The translations under genes and the position numbers were made by a program. Positions 45,947-56,466 of a DNA stretch of 64,000 nt are shown in pieces. The stretch comes from Hydrangea macrophylla. Lineage: Eukaryota > Streptophyta > Magnoliopsida > Cornales > Hydrangeaceae. The stretch spans positions 27,062,681 to 27,126,680 of the forward strand of contig CM066994.1 of NCBI GenBank assembly GCA_033977485.1, read 5' to 3'. Position 1 is the first letter of the stretch, and the number at the start of each line of letters is the position of its first letter. Below the pieces are notes generated by a model. It worked only from the letters and a program-made list of their open reading frames with translations. It was not told the origin of the DNA and searched no databases.

Positions 45947-47287
45947 CTAATTAAAGTTAATATAGATGGGGTCATCATAGTGATGACCGTACGGTTGTTG
46001 TGCTAGCAATTAGCCTTTATCCCTTACCTTTTGTTATATAATAATTGCATAAGTCACTTTCCTAATCTAATCAGAAGACTATATTTAATTAGAAAACTTT
46101 CGTAAATAAAATATATACTTATGATATTATTATACTACTTCCATATTAACAACTTAATATTAAGTAGACCCTTATAACTTCTTCTAATTGCATATTACCC
46201 TTTTGTGTATGACCCCTTACATTCATACTAATCTGGTTGTAGGCACTAATACTTTAAGTATTACAATTAGAACTCATTCTAATTATGATTGAATTAGAAC
46301 ACTTGCTAATTCTCCTTTATAGGAAATAATTAGTATTACTATTTATTATTTCAGGACTTCTACTAGTCATGAGTGACACCTAGCAGCATATCATAACGTA
46401 CTCCCAGGCAGCCTAAAAATAGTGAACCTTTCCGTTAACCGTTACCATACGTACAATTCAATCCTTCTGTCACACAATGCCCCTATTAAATCTTTTGGGC
46501 AATAGACATATTTATCAAACCCCAATTTAGTTATATGTTCTTAATCTAATTGATACTACTCTGTTTGGTGAAATTAGAAAACTCTTTCTAATTGTCACCC
46601 TGCCTTGGCCAAGAAACTTAGCTTGAGTTATATCTTGGAAGATCACATAGGACATTCTCTCTCTTACTTGAGAGTGACAGATTCGTTGTTGTACATTCAT
46701 ATGTCTCTATGTGCAACTTATCACGCCTGAATATGCCTCTGGTGAAAGCAAAAACACTGCATACTGTTAAAAATGTGATAACACACATAAAACAACCATG
46801 ATGTCTCAGGTGTGAGGATTACTTGTACTACTGTACCTAAGAACAACCAATTGATAGATTAATGAAACTCCATTTTGATGTTCTTAACAGTTGATCACGT
46901 TCAGTAAACTTGTTCTCTAACAAGTACCACATGTCTGTTCCAGTGTCCCCACACTGATAACTTAAGACTAGTCATATTTTATCAAATAAAATAAACATGT
47001 CATATGTTAGTCTAACCGGATTATTAAATGCTCAATTTAATAATCATACGACTAAGAACATTTTAAGAATAAAGTTACCAAAAAGTATAAGGTCTTATTT
47101 CTCAACTCTTTAAGTACGTATCTTCTGAATTTTAATTCTACAGACTTGTCATGAAGATTAAACAACAATGATTATCATGATAATTAATAAACTTGCCCTT
47201 TCATAATTAATAAGACTGTTAATGAATGTAATATTTCTAAAACACTCTTTCAACAATGGACTTTTAGGGCATATTACTAACACCCAT

Positions 47288-49047
47288 GGCATTAACTTAT
47301 TTTAACAAGAAGAACATGAACGTAGACAAAGATAGAAATTTGAATAAATTGAAGTTTATGGGTTTGTGGGTTTTGATTGTGAAATTACCATCATGGAAAA
47401 GTACTGTAGAAATAATGACAATCAAAGTTGATTGATCGAACTTGTTTTCTTGAATAGTGATGGAAAGTCAAATGTATATATATATATATAGTTGTATTAT
47501 CTTACCAAAATTTTACTCTTATTCTAAAGGTCTAATTTAGCCGAGTCCCTAAAATGATGTAAATTCAGGGAGTTACTTAGAGCGCGCAATTAAAGTAAAG
47601 AGACTGTTAGCCAAATGTCAGCAACAAATCCAAAACCTATATATATAAAAACCATTGCTTAGGAAGAAAAAACGAAATGGACAAAAGAAAATGCAACCCA
47701 CCACAAGGTGTAAATAAATCACACAATGATTGAGAAATCTAAAATCAAAATGGAAATAATAAAGTTTTTATCATTTTGTGTAGTACTGGTCTAGTGCAAG
47801 GACATATTTTTTAAGACCGGGAGGGGAATAAGATTTGAACCTTGAAATGAGCATAACATGGAGGGTTTATTATCACTTGGCTAAACCGTTGCTAGAAAAT
47901 AATAAAGTTAATTGTCAATTATTTTTTTATTTTGATAGGAGTTACTAGTTGTCAATATCTATGGGCATATATACTACCACAAAAAACGAAATATATATAT
48001 ATATATATATATCTTTAGCAACTTTTCACGTAATCTTTTTTCTTTTTTCTTTTTTTTTTTGTGTGTGTGTGATGTACACATGTTTCAATAGATTTACCAT
48101 ATTAGTCCATGTGATGATAGGAGCGGAACGTAAGTGATATAACGGGCTTGGCTCCCCAAAATTTTAGAAAATTGTAAATTTACCTTTAAATTTTTTTTTT
48201 TTGAAAACTTAGATATTTTATACATTGGCATTTACAAAAGAGAATAAATTACATATTAGCCCCACTAAATTTTAAGCTTTACAAAATGGCCCATGCATAT
48301 ATACATTTGACAACACTAATTGCAGTTCAAATCACCATTAAAACCATCAATTGAGTCAAGAATTCCAAAAAAGAATATTAAAATTCTCTACGTACTGAGG
48401 ATTACAAGCACCAAACCTCTTAACTCAAAACAGCCAGAAATTAAATCATAGAATAAAACTGTAATTTTCTAATACAGAAAATCCAATACGGTCCATGTAT
48501 ATACGTTTGATTGGATTGCGACATATATACTGCAACCCTAGTTGCAATCCAACCCAATCCTAAAACATGATAAAAGAAGTCATAGCTTCCAAATAACGAT
48601 GAGCTAAAGTAATATTGTCACAATATATTCATTCAAAATATTTAGTCTAACACATTTTTTCCTTATTCCCTGGCTTAACCTAAACCAAATTGATTCATTA
48701 TCATTCTAAGCATTATACAAAACTCGACATGAAAATATGTATAAATATACCAAAGAAAATTTTGCATCGTGGTCGTGCTCCTGACCCGTAAACCTCTCTC
48801 TCTCTTCCCACCAAAAAAAAAAAGAAAAAAAAATTGCAACTTCTTGGTTTTGTCCTGCCAAGCCTTTACAACTTCAAAACTCTGCATCCGCACTAAGTAT
48901 ACCAACCTATTCGACAAATTATACCAGTTAATTTACATTACTTGTCTAAAACTTGTCAAATAACATCAATCTTCAACAGAGTGGTACTACCATAATACAA
49001 TTTCACATATATATATATATATATATATAAAGGTTATATATATATAT
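47288..49047. other. AT-rich spacer right of element B
   Basis: No gene is recognisable in about 1.8 kb. It holds short TA microsatellites near 47477-47491, 47992-48012 and 49007-49029, a T-rich/GT run near 48040-48071 and A-rich runs. The 60-80 residue open frames here rest on these simple repeats. Confidence 0.6.
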
Positions 49048-49278
49048 GGGGAATGCTAACTTACAACACGGAGCCTTTTTAACGATGAAAAAATCTCTTT
49101 TACCGACAAACTTTTTCACCTTTGGCGACAATATTTTTTTTCACCTTTAGCGACAAAATTTTTTTAAAAAAATTGTGGCTAAAAGTTTTTTTTAGTCACT
49201 AAAAATGTTTTTGTTGGTCACTAAAAGTTGGTGTATAGTGTTATCCTACAACCTTCATATTGTAGGATAGCAGCCCCC
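49048..49278. mobile_element. MITE-like inverted repeat element
   Basis: 231 bp with imperfect ~19-bp terminal inverted repeats: GGGGAATGCTAACTTACAA on the left and the complement of TTGTAGGATAGCAGCCCC on the right. It sits inside TA-rich sequence, so the duplication cannot be read. It carries internal TTTAGCGACAAAATTTT and GTCACTAAAAG motifs and no coding sequence. Confidence 0.65.
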
Positions 49279-49307
49279 TATATATACATATATATATATA
49301 TATTTGG

Positions 49308-49395
49308 GGTTAATTACATGGGCCTTTCTTGAGGTTTGGCGAAATTACATGAACCTCCCCTCTATATTATAAAATTACACAGACCACCCCTCTGG
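49308..49395. repeat. Left arm of a long-distance inverted repeat
   Basis: GGTTAATTACATGG...CTTGAGGTTTGGCGAAATTACATG is matched in inverse orientation by 55960-56053 at roughly three quarters of positions over about 80 bp. It could be the terminal repeat of one large element enclosing the MULE, or half of a dispersed MITE family. Confidence 0.6.
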
Positions 49396-49521
49396 CATAA
49401 ATTTACTTGTTTACCCTTACTTTGTTTACCATTGTACTAAATTATATACACCTCTACCTCTCTCTCCTGTTTCTACTGTGTGTGTGTGTATATAGATATA
49501 GATATACAAGTACATACATAA

Positions 49522-49690
49522 GGGAGCCGCTAGTGCCAGAGCTCATAAGGCTAGTACTATAGCAACTCTTATTTTTTGGACAAAACTACCCCTAAGCCCA
49601 TTAAATAAAACCTACAATTCCTTCAATCTCTATTTCTCTCTCTGGAACAACGTTAACACAACAGCCCCTCATTTTCATTTTCTCTTTCTC
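49522..49690 (+). repeat. MULE left terminal inverted repeat
   Basis: Matches the complement of about 52520-52688. The only differences over the ~165 bp are scattered substitutions and a few small gaps. Confidence 0.9.
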
Positions 49691-49699
49691 TCTCTAAAC

Positions 49700-49939
49700 A
49701 TGGACGATCCTCACTCCTTCTCTACGATCTTTCTAAACATGGTTACTCCTAATCACTCCCTCACCCTCACAGTGGCCGATCCTCACTCTCCCACCACAGC
49801 CGCAGCCGTCGCCTCGCCTCGCCTCGCCATAGCCTCACAGTGGACGTCGATCCTCCTCCCTCCCATTTTGAAGGTAAATTTTAATCTGTCTGTATCACCC
49901 TTTTTCTTTTACATATTTTTTCGTGGAAAGATTGTTTGA
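49700..49939 (+). other. Possible 5' exon or leader of the MULE gene
   Basis: An ATG-initiated frame of 79 codons just inside the left inverted repeat has low-complexity Ser/Thr/Ala-rich translation and a possible splice donor (AAG/GTAAAT) near 49873. I do not recognise the protein. It may be the transposase leader exon or chance. Confidence 0.3.
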
Positions 49940-50294
49940 GGATTGAATCTAGCTTAAAGAATGGGCTGTTTTTTAGGGTTATCATAGAACTCAAAAAATA
50001 TAGTTTTTTTTTTTTTTGCTTAAAAAAATACAGTAGAAGTTCAGAAGAACTAGTTGAATGAAAGATGATTTTGTGATACATGTGATTTTTGAAAAAATTT
50101 AGCAAAAAAAAATTGGGAGAAAAAAATTTTATAGTTGAAGGTCAATGGAAACAGTTGCATGTAAGATGATTTTGTGACACATGTGATTTTTGAATGTTTG
50201 ATTTTGGTAACATGAATTTTGAAAAAGTGGTTGATTGTTCCCAACAACTTGAGAAGAAATATCTTACTTTTTTAGCATTGCTAAGAGATTTTTC

Positions 50295-52115
50295 ATGTTA
50301 GAAGGATATGTGGTATCAATCAAAAGCTCAAGAAAAAATAAATACGTCACTATTGGTTGTGATAGGGGAGGTTGTTATCAGGATAGACTTAGTATTCCCA
50401 TGGAGCAACGCCAAAGGAAATCGGCAAGTCGCCTTATAAATTGCCCATTTCAAATTAAAGGAAGAGGCAAATGGATGGCTTCGGACTCTTGAGATTACAA
50501 ATAGCTTACATAACCATGAACCATCTACTGATATGTCCAGACACCCTACTTGTAGTTGTTTGTCTAAAGAAGATATGAAAAGTGTTCATAAAATGAGTAT
50601 ATCGAGAATGGCACCGCGTCAAATTATTTCTTCTCTTCGGCAAAATAATCCTAATCTTCAAGTTGTGTCTAAGACTATCTACAATACAAAATCAAAAATT
50701 TATAAGGACAATTTGGGTGGTCGTACTTCAATTCAAGCTTTGTTTAAAGAACTTGGTCAAGGTAGTTTCATTTATAACTTGGCACAAGATGAAAGTGGGC
50801 ATTTAACACATTTGATTTTTGCACGTCCGATGACGATCACATTAACTAGGAACTTCTTTAATCTGTTTATTATGGATTGCACTTACAAGACAAACAAGTA
50901 TAAGATGCCATTACTTGACATTGTTGGTTTCTCATGTTTCAACACATCTTTCTATTCACGTTTTGCCTTTTTAAGTAAATAAGGGGAAGAAGATTATATT
51001 TGGGTTGTAAAGAATTTAAGCAAGATATTGGGGTCCTGGATGTCAACCTTCCGTCATTGTCTCCGATAGGGAGTTGGCATTAATGAATGATACTCGAGTT
51101 GTCTTCCCCAACACTCATAACATATTGTGTGTGCGGCACAATAACAAAAATATAGTATCTAATTGTAATCATCACTTTGAAGTGCAAGAGGTTTGGGATT
51201 CTTTCCTGTCTACTTGGAATTTGATTGTACAATCTACCGATGAAGCATCATTTGAGGAAGCTTGGCAATTGTTTGAACTTTTGTATAAAGTTAAGGAAGA
51301 AGTTTTAAGTTATATACGTAGAACATGGCTCCTGTTTAAAGATCGATTCATTGGTGCATGGACTAAAAAATATCTTCCCTTAGGAAATCGTGTGTCTTCA
51401 AGAGCGGAAGGTGCACACTCAAAGCTTAAGAAATATTTGCATAATTCGAGTGGTGATCTTTGCCAAGTGAAAGATAAAATATGCTTAGCTATTAAAAATG
51501 AGTTTGAAGAGATACAGACACAACTCTCAAGTGAAAGACTTTGTATTTCCCATAGTGTTAATATTCCCTTTTTCAAGGAAGTTAATACTCGTGTATCTAT
51601 GTTTGCAATGAAAGAGCTACTTAAGCAATATGAGATGGTCAAGTTAGGTAAAATGCCATCTACATGCACTGGTAATTTTACATCTAGGTCTTCGTTGTTC
51701 TCACAAGATTATATGTTTGATTTTGAAAGATGGGGTACTACCTCTTAGTTCTATACATTCACAATGGAGGATTGGTATTAGGTCATTAACTAGCAATTTT
51801 GGTGAGATAACCAATGAAGAAGAAGATGAATTTGAAGGGTTGCTCAACGAGTTTCAAGATAAATATGTTCAATGGCCTCTTGCTCAAAAGGTAAATGCTC
51901 GAGAGAAAATTTCCCAACTTATAGATGCATCACTGCCTTATCTTGAGCCAAATGTTGAAGCACATAAAGGGCACCCATCAAATAAACAAAAGGAATCATT
52001 ATCCACAAAGCAAGATCCTTCAAAGTTTGAGATTGTGGAGGCAAATCGGCGATGTAGCACTTGCAAAGGCATTGGATATAATAGTCGTACATATCAAGGC
52101 CCGGGATCCTTCTAA
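50295..52115 (+). pseudogene. MULE transposase
   Basis: The reading frame changes at about 50485, 51040 and 51695, and a stop is at 50980. Segments in order: N-terminal FAR1-like zinc region ([22 protein letters not shown]), LHNHEPS with STDMSRHPTC, NNPNLQVVSKTIYN, catalytic Asp in MDCTYKTNKYKMPLLDIVG (about 50870), second Asp in SDRELALMN (about 51065), Glu in RAEGAHSKLKKYL (about 51410), remains of the SWIM motif (CTGNFTS, then CSHKI-like in the next frame), and a C-terminal CSTCKGIGYNSRTY where the family knuckle has His and Cys. All three DDE residues are present. It would cut and paste the element. Confidence 0.93.
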
Positions 52116-52159
52116 ATTATTTGTAATGAATTTGATATATATATTTTTTGTAATGAATG

Positions 52160-52445
52160 TTGTATGATTATTTTTGTTCCAATGATGATGAAGTTGAATG
52201 TTGAATGATGATTTTGTTTCCTGAAAAGATGAAGTTGAATGTTGAATGATGAAGTTGAATTTTTGTTCCAATGATGATGAAGATAGAAGCTGAATGTTGA
52301 ATGTTGAACTTTTGTTCCAATTATGTGTTGTTGTGCTTGAACAAAACTAGTGCAGATTCTGCTGAATGATGAAGTTGAATTTTTGTTCCAATGATGATGA
52401 AGTTGAAGTTGAGTGTTGAATGTTGAATTTTGTTGCAATTTTGTA
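52160..52445 (+). repeat. Degenerate GAAGTTGAATGTTGAATGATGA repeats
   Basis: Irregular repeats of GATGATGAAGTTGAATG, TGTTGAATG and TTTTGTTCCAATGATGATGAAG follow the transposase inside the MULE. Unit spacing is uneven (roughly 40-110 bp), so this is probably slippage-grown 3' untranslated sequence. Confidence 0.8.
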
Positions 52446-52519
52446 TGGAATTCTGCTGGAACAAATGAGATTGTGCTTAAGAAAACTAGTGCAGATTTCG
52501 CAGAATATTAAATTGGCAT

Positions 52520-52688
52520 AGGGAAAGAGAGAGAAAGACAGGGGCTGTTGTGTTAACGTTGTTTCAGAGAGAGAAATAGAGATTGGAGGAATTGAAAGGG
52601 TTTCTTTAATGGGCTTAGGGGCAGTTTTGTTCACAAAATACGAGTTGCTCTGGCATTAGCCTTATGAGCTTTGACAATAGCGGCTCCC
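52520..52688 (-). repeat. MULE right terminal inverted repeat
   Basis: Inverse copy of 49522-49690, ending AGCGGCTCCC before the CATACATAA duplication. Confidence 0.9.
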
Positions 52689-52737
52689 CATACATAATAT
52701 ATGGACATACATACATACATACATATATATATAGTTC

Positions 52738-52903
52738 GGCTCCAATATGCACTGGGTGAACACACTGGGTTTTAAGTCTAAGAAAATCGTGGGTCAGCGG
52801 GGCGGCAGGACAGGGCACGGTTCAGTGGAGCGCCCCACGGTTTTTTTAGGCTAAAAAGTCCAGTGCGTTCACACAATGTGCTTACCCAGTGCGCACTGGA
52901 GCC
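52738..52903. mobile_element. Small MITE with GGCTCCA termini
   Basis: 166 bp with imperfect inverted ends of about 30 bp: GGCTCCAATATGCACTGGGT on the left and the complement of ACCCAGTGCGCACTGGAGCC on the right. No clear target duplication because both flanks are TA-rich. The superfamily was not determined. Confidence 0.7.
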
Positions 52904-52924
52904 TTACTCTATATATGTGAATAT

Positions 52925-53110
52925 GAATTTGTTCAAAAAATAAAAAATTTAAACCCAAAAATTAATTTGTTCCAAAAACAATTGTGTTCCTAAGATTTCA
53001 ACCCAAAATCAATTTATTCCAAAAACTAATTTGTTCCTAAGATTTAAATCCAAAATCAATTTGTTCCAAAAACCTAAGATCTAAACCCAAAACATCAAAC
53101 TCACCTCAAA
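52925..53110. repeat. Degenerate tandem repeat of about 50 bp
   Basis: Words AATTTGTTCCAAAAAC, TGTTCCTAAGATTTAAA and CCCAAAATCAATTT recur three to four times. AT-rich, non-coding. Confidence 0.7.
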
Positions 53111-53143
53111 AATGTAAACAAGTATCTATGTATATATGTATTC

Positions 53144-53297
53144 TGTTAGAGAAATATATACATTGTACTACCCTGTACTTTCTTTGTACTCCCTCTTTAG
53201 GTCCTTCTAGGTCCTTCATCTAGCCTATATATACAGGACTCCTCTGTAATGTAAAGAATGAAATGCACAATACAATTCCAACCTATTATTTTTCTAA
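53144..53297 (+). repeat. Copia derivative, first LTR
   Basis: About 154 bp starting TGTTAGAGAAATATATAC. It shares with 53558-53693 the blocks ACATTGTACTACCCTGTACT, GGTCCTTCTAGGTCC and CTCCTCTGTAATGTAAA, but lacks about 24 bp found in the second copy. TATATATACAG near 53228 may be its TATA box. Confidence 0.88.
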
Positions 53298-53299
53298 TA

Positions 53300-53312
53300 T
53301 GGTATCAGAGCC
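53300..53312 (+). other. Copia derivative primer-binding site (tRNA-iMet)
   Basis: TGGTATCAGAGCC two to three bases after the first LTR, complementary to initiator tRNA-Met. Confidence 0.9.
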
Positions 53313-53557
53313 CTAATCCATCCCCGATCATCTGTTCATCACAAACCCGCCGCTGCCACATCAATCCGACCCTCTCAGTTGACATTCTCACCCCATTAAT
53401 CAAACCGGACCTTACAAAACAATCCATCTAGTCGACATCATCATCATTCTAATTCTCCCATCATCAAACTTACAACTCATCCGCCTGGACGTCTTGAGGA
53501 TTTGATTTCCAAACTCAAATTGGTTTCCATTCAACCACCTTAAGTTTGAGGGGGGGC

Positions 53558-53693
53558 TGTTAGATAAATATATACATTGTACTACCCTGTACTTTCTTTA
53601 TACTACACTTTTACTTTCCTTTTGTACTCCCTCTTTAGGTCCTTCTAGGTCCTTCATCTAGCCTATACATACAAGACTCCTCTGTAATGTAAA
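53558..53693 (+). repeat. Copia derivative, second LTR, truncated
   Basis: Preceded by the polypurine tract at 53542-53557. Begins TGTTAGATAAATATATAC and stops being LTR after GTAATGTAAA, where the first LTR continues with GAATGAAATGC. The break lies near where an LTR transcript would be expected to end. Confidence 0.85.
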
Positions 53694-54749
53694 ACAAGTA
53701 CTTGCTCATTCTGGTAATTCATCCTATACCGTACTATCAGTCATTTCAGGTAATTCATCCCGGCTCTTTGACTCTGCTTGCTGTAATCATATGACACCTG
53801 ATCCCACTCTCTTCTCTACCAAACATTCTGCTATTAACACCCCAACCATTCAAACAGCTAATGGCACCCCTATGTCTATTAGCCATATAGGACATGTTTC
53901 CACATCACACACTTCACTTCCAGATACATATTGCATTCCCAAGTTAACTCTAAATCTTATTTCTGTTGGTCAATTATGTGATTTTGGTCTTACGGTTCTT
54001 TTCCCGCCTTCTAGTTGTTGTGTGCTGGATCCACAGACGGGACATACACTTGGGACAGGACATAAAGTTGGACGACTCTTTGAGCTCCTCAACCTCCACA
54101 TATCATCACACCTCTCCCCACTCACTCAAACAACTGCTCCAGTCACCTCCAGTTCATTACTCAGTCTCTGGCACTCTAGTCTTGGGCATGCCTCTGTCGG
54201 ACGTTTACAAACTTCAGTGTCTAGTGGTCTGTTAGGTTCTGTTACTAAGGAACAATTTGGTTGTCTTCCCTGTCAAGTGTCAAAACAATCGGCATTGCCG
54301 TTTAATAAAAGTGATTCTTTTTCTTATGCTCATTTTGATTTGATTCATTCTGATGTTTGGGGCCCTTCACCAACTGCCACTATGGGAGTCTCTAGATATT
54401 TTGTGATTTTTATTGATGACTACTCTCGTTATACTTGGATTTTTCTCATGCATAGTCGGTCTGAATTACCTCAGTTATACTTTGATTTTGCTACTATGAT
54501 TAAAACTCAATTCTCATGCAATATCAAAGTGTTTCGTGCTGATAATGCGGCTAAATACACTAATTCAGGAGTCCTTAATTTCCTTTGCCAACATGGTTTT
54601 CTTCCACATCGCTCTTGCCCCGACACCTCCCAACAAAATGGATAGGCCGAGCATGAACATCAAGATATTCTAAACACTATTCATACTCTTGTTACATCTG
54701 CCTCATGTCCTGAGCGTTTTTGGGGAGAGGCTGCTCTTACAGCTGTTTA
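53694..54749 (+). pseudogene. Copia protease-integrase fragment
   Basis: Reads RLFDSACCNHMTPD (53764 onward), the copia protease core where relatives have DSGAxxHMT. Then YCIPKLTLNLISVGQL, GAG-pre-integrase LWHSSLGHASVGRLQ (about 54170), zinc site CLPCQ, first integrase Asp in LIHSDVWGPSP (about 54345) and second in FRADNAAKY (about 54540). A TAG stop at 54643-54645 lies just before AEHEHQD, where the catalytic Glu region begins. The fragment stops at the inverted LTR piece. No RT follows. Confidence 0.9.
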
Positions 54750-54794
54750 TACAAAGAAAGTACAAGGTAGTACAATGTATATATTTCTCTAACA
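54750..54794 (-). repeat. Inverted 45-bp LTR start at the right end of the copia derivative
   Basis: The minus strand reads TGTTAGAGAAATATATACAT and so on, equal to 53144-53188 except one base. Sequence identity stops exactly where the pol fragment begins. Confidence 0.92.
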
Positions 54795-54799
54795 TATTC

Positions 54800-54946
54800 A
54801 ATGGCTATATGTATACAATTATGTATATATATATGGTGTATATTTATGTATGTATGCATGGTTTGTATATATGGTGTGCATGTATATATGCATGTGTATA
54901 TGTATATACAGTAGAAAGAGAGGGGAGAGGGCTTTTTATTTATTTA
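54800..54946. repeat. TA/TATG-rich simple sequence
   Basis: Irregular TATATG, TATGTATG and TATATGCATG tracts between two mobile elements, plus AGAGAGGGGAGAGG at 54915-54932. No gene. Confidence 0.8.
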
Positions 54947-54955
54947 TAACTATAT

Positions 54956-55866
54956 GGCCTAATTGCACTTTACCCCCTTGTACTATACACGTGTTTTTAA
55001 TTGGGTACATGAACCTTTTTTTTTTTCTTTTTTTTTTGCAATTGGCCCCTTGAACTTTTAGCCCCTTTTCAATCCCATACATTCGCTAACGCCGTTAGTT
55101 TAAAACGAACGGAATTGCCCAAAAATATATACATATATATATATATATATATTTTTTTTTTTTTTGCAATTGGCCCCTTGAACTTTCATCCCCTTTCCAA
55201 TCAGACCCATTAGCTAAATTTTGACCATTTTTTTATGAACCCCTTTACTACTTTTCGACATCAAAAGAAGAGAAAATACCCTTGCTGGAACCTCATTTTT
55301 TTATATTTTATATGTCAAAACAAATGATTTTTATATGTCAAAACAATTAAGGTTGCATCATATTTTTTTTGTGAAATTTCGAAGCCCATTGCGTTGATCT
55401 CGAACAAATACTTGAAATAAAAAAAATCATCCCAGAAGACCAAAAGATAAGAAAATTAGTATTGTTTAGCTCAATATTATCTGTCTTTCAACAGATAAAA
55501 TCATCCGTTTTGACAAAAAAAAAAAAAAAGAGGTTCCGATTTAGCCATTTTTGGGGTAAGGACACTTGAACAATTTTGTCCAACAAAATCTCACGCCGTT
55601 AGTCATTTTTGGGGGAAGGACACTTGGGCAAAATTTAGCGAATGGAACTGATTGGAAATATGATGAAAGTTTAAGGGGCCAATTGCAAATAAAAAATATT
55701 TTTGGGCAATTCCGTTAGTTTTAAACTAACGGCAGTAGCGAATGTATGAGATTGAAAAGGGGCTGAAAGTTCAAGAGGCCAATTGTAAAAAAAAAAAAAA
55801 AAAAAAAGTTCATGTACCCAATTGAATACGAGTGTATAGTACGAGGGGGTAAAGTGCAAATAGGCC
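54956..55866. mobile_element. Mutator-type MITE, 911 bp, 9-bp TSD
   Basis: TSD TAACTATAT at 54947-54955 and 55867-55875. The arms are inverted over about 260 bp on each side (GGCCTAATTGCACTTTACCC on the left, complement of GGGTAAAGTGCAAATAGGCC on the right; further in CCGTTAGTTTAAAAC against its inverse). The central 380 bp code for nothing I recognise. The long inverted arms with a 9-bp duplication fit a non-autonomous MULE. Confidence 0.88.
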
Positions 55867-55959
55867 TAACTATATGGATATTTTTGGCATTAGCAAATTA
55901 AGAATGGAAGTTTCTGTAAATTTTTCAATCTGAGGGGAGGTGTGTGTAATGCAAATCCA

Positions 55960-56053
55960 AACCTCAAGAGAGAGTTGTGTAACTTTGCAATATAAAAGAA
56001 GATCCATGTAATTTCGTCAAACCTCAAGGGAGGTCTGTATAATTAACCCTTTT
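55960..56053. repeat. Right arm of the long-distance inverted repeat
   Basis: AACCTCAAGGGAGGTCTGTATAATTAACCC and preceding CATGTAATTTCGTCAAACCTC are the inverse of 49308-49395. The adjacent 55920-55960 contains a second, weaker copy of the AAACCTCAAGAG motif, so this family is internally repetitive. Confidence 0.6.
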
Positions 56054-56466
56054 TTTTTGGCTAAAAATATAAAGGGTGAATCAGTGATAAATCCATTTTA
56101 GGGTAATGTTTTAGAATTAGGTTCAACAAGCAAAAAGTTTTAGTCATATGTCTTCTCTCCCTTCAATTGACTAAATTACCCTCACCATTTTGCTAAAATT
56201 GTTACAAAATATGTGCGACACCACCATGAACTCCGACGACCTCGTCGGACCTCCGACCCCCTCGTCAGACCTCCAGCGACCACCAATAGGACCTCATTGG
56301 AACTCCGACAACCTCGTCTGACCTCTTAACAGTTTTTTCAATATTTTTTCCACTCCAAAAATTCGTAACTTCCAATCTACATATTATTTTTCGATGAAAA
56401 TTATATTTCTTACATCTACCAAACAAGTAGCGTTATTTACATGAAATTCTGAGGAAAAAAAAAAAG

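Larger units (their letters stand above)
21234..47282 (-). mobile_element. Element B: degraded Ty1/copia retrotransposon carrying nested insertions
   Basis: Two long direct repeats bracket a minus-strand copia interior of about 4.7 kb (38005-42689). The left LTR is 21234-38004 interrupted by element C. The right LTR is 42690-47282 interrupted by element F. After removing the insertions each LTR is about 1.6 kb. On the minus strand the order is gag zinc knuckle, protease, integrase, RT, then polypurine tract, which is the copia order. LTRs start TGTTAGTAATATGCCC on the minus strand and end GGTTCCA. No perfect 5-bp duplication is visible at the outer ends (TCATA against CCCAT), and no standard tRNA primer site was found, so this is the oldest member of the nest. 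Confidence 0.85.
42690..47282 (-). repeat. Element B, 5' LTR (right copy), split by solo LTR F
   Basis: The LTR consists of 42690-42988 and 45947-47282. It matches the left copy in order through CTTGCAGCG..., CATGATGTCTCAGG... and CTAACA at the end. It contains the ~80 bp missing from the left copy. Confidence 0.85.
49522..52688 (+). mobile_element. MULE (Mutator-like element) with 9-bp TSD
   Basis: 3167 bp flanked by CATACATAA at 49513-49521 and 52689-52697. Terminal inverted repeats of about 165 bp start GGGAGCCGCTA and share long stretches such as CCCCTAAGCCCATTAAA and AACGTTAACACAACAGCCCC. A 9-bp duplication and long inverted ends are diagnostic of Mutator-like elements. Inside is a plus-strand MULE transposase gene with frame breaks and, downstream of it, degenerate short repeats. 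Confidence 0.95.
53144..54794 (+). mobile_element. Chimeric copia derivative with inverted LTR ends
   Basis: Perfect TSD TATTC at 53139-53143 and 54795-54799. The left end is a short copia LTR (53144 to about 53297) with a tRNA-iMet primer site at 53300-53312. Next comes a 245-bp interior that ends with the last codons of a copia pol and a polypurine tract (AAGTTTGAGGGGGGGC). A second LTR follows (53558 to about 53693, cut short), then a pol fragment with protease and integrase parts (53694-54749). The last 45 bp (54750-54794) are the first 45 bp of the LTR in reverse orientation with one mismatch. Both outer ends are therefore the same LTR terminus. The duplication shows it was integrated as one unit. 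Confidence 0.85.

Noticed and set aside
47949..48137. Small hydrophobic protein with Ile-Tyr repeats
   Set aside because: Encoded by TA microsatellite and T-rich tracts.
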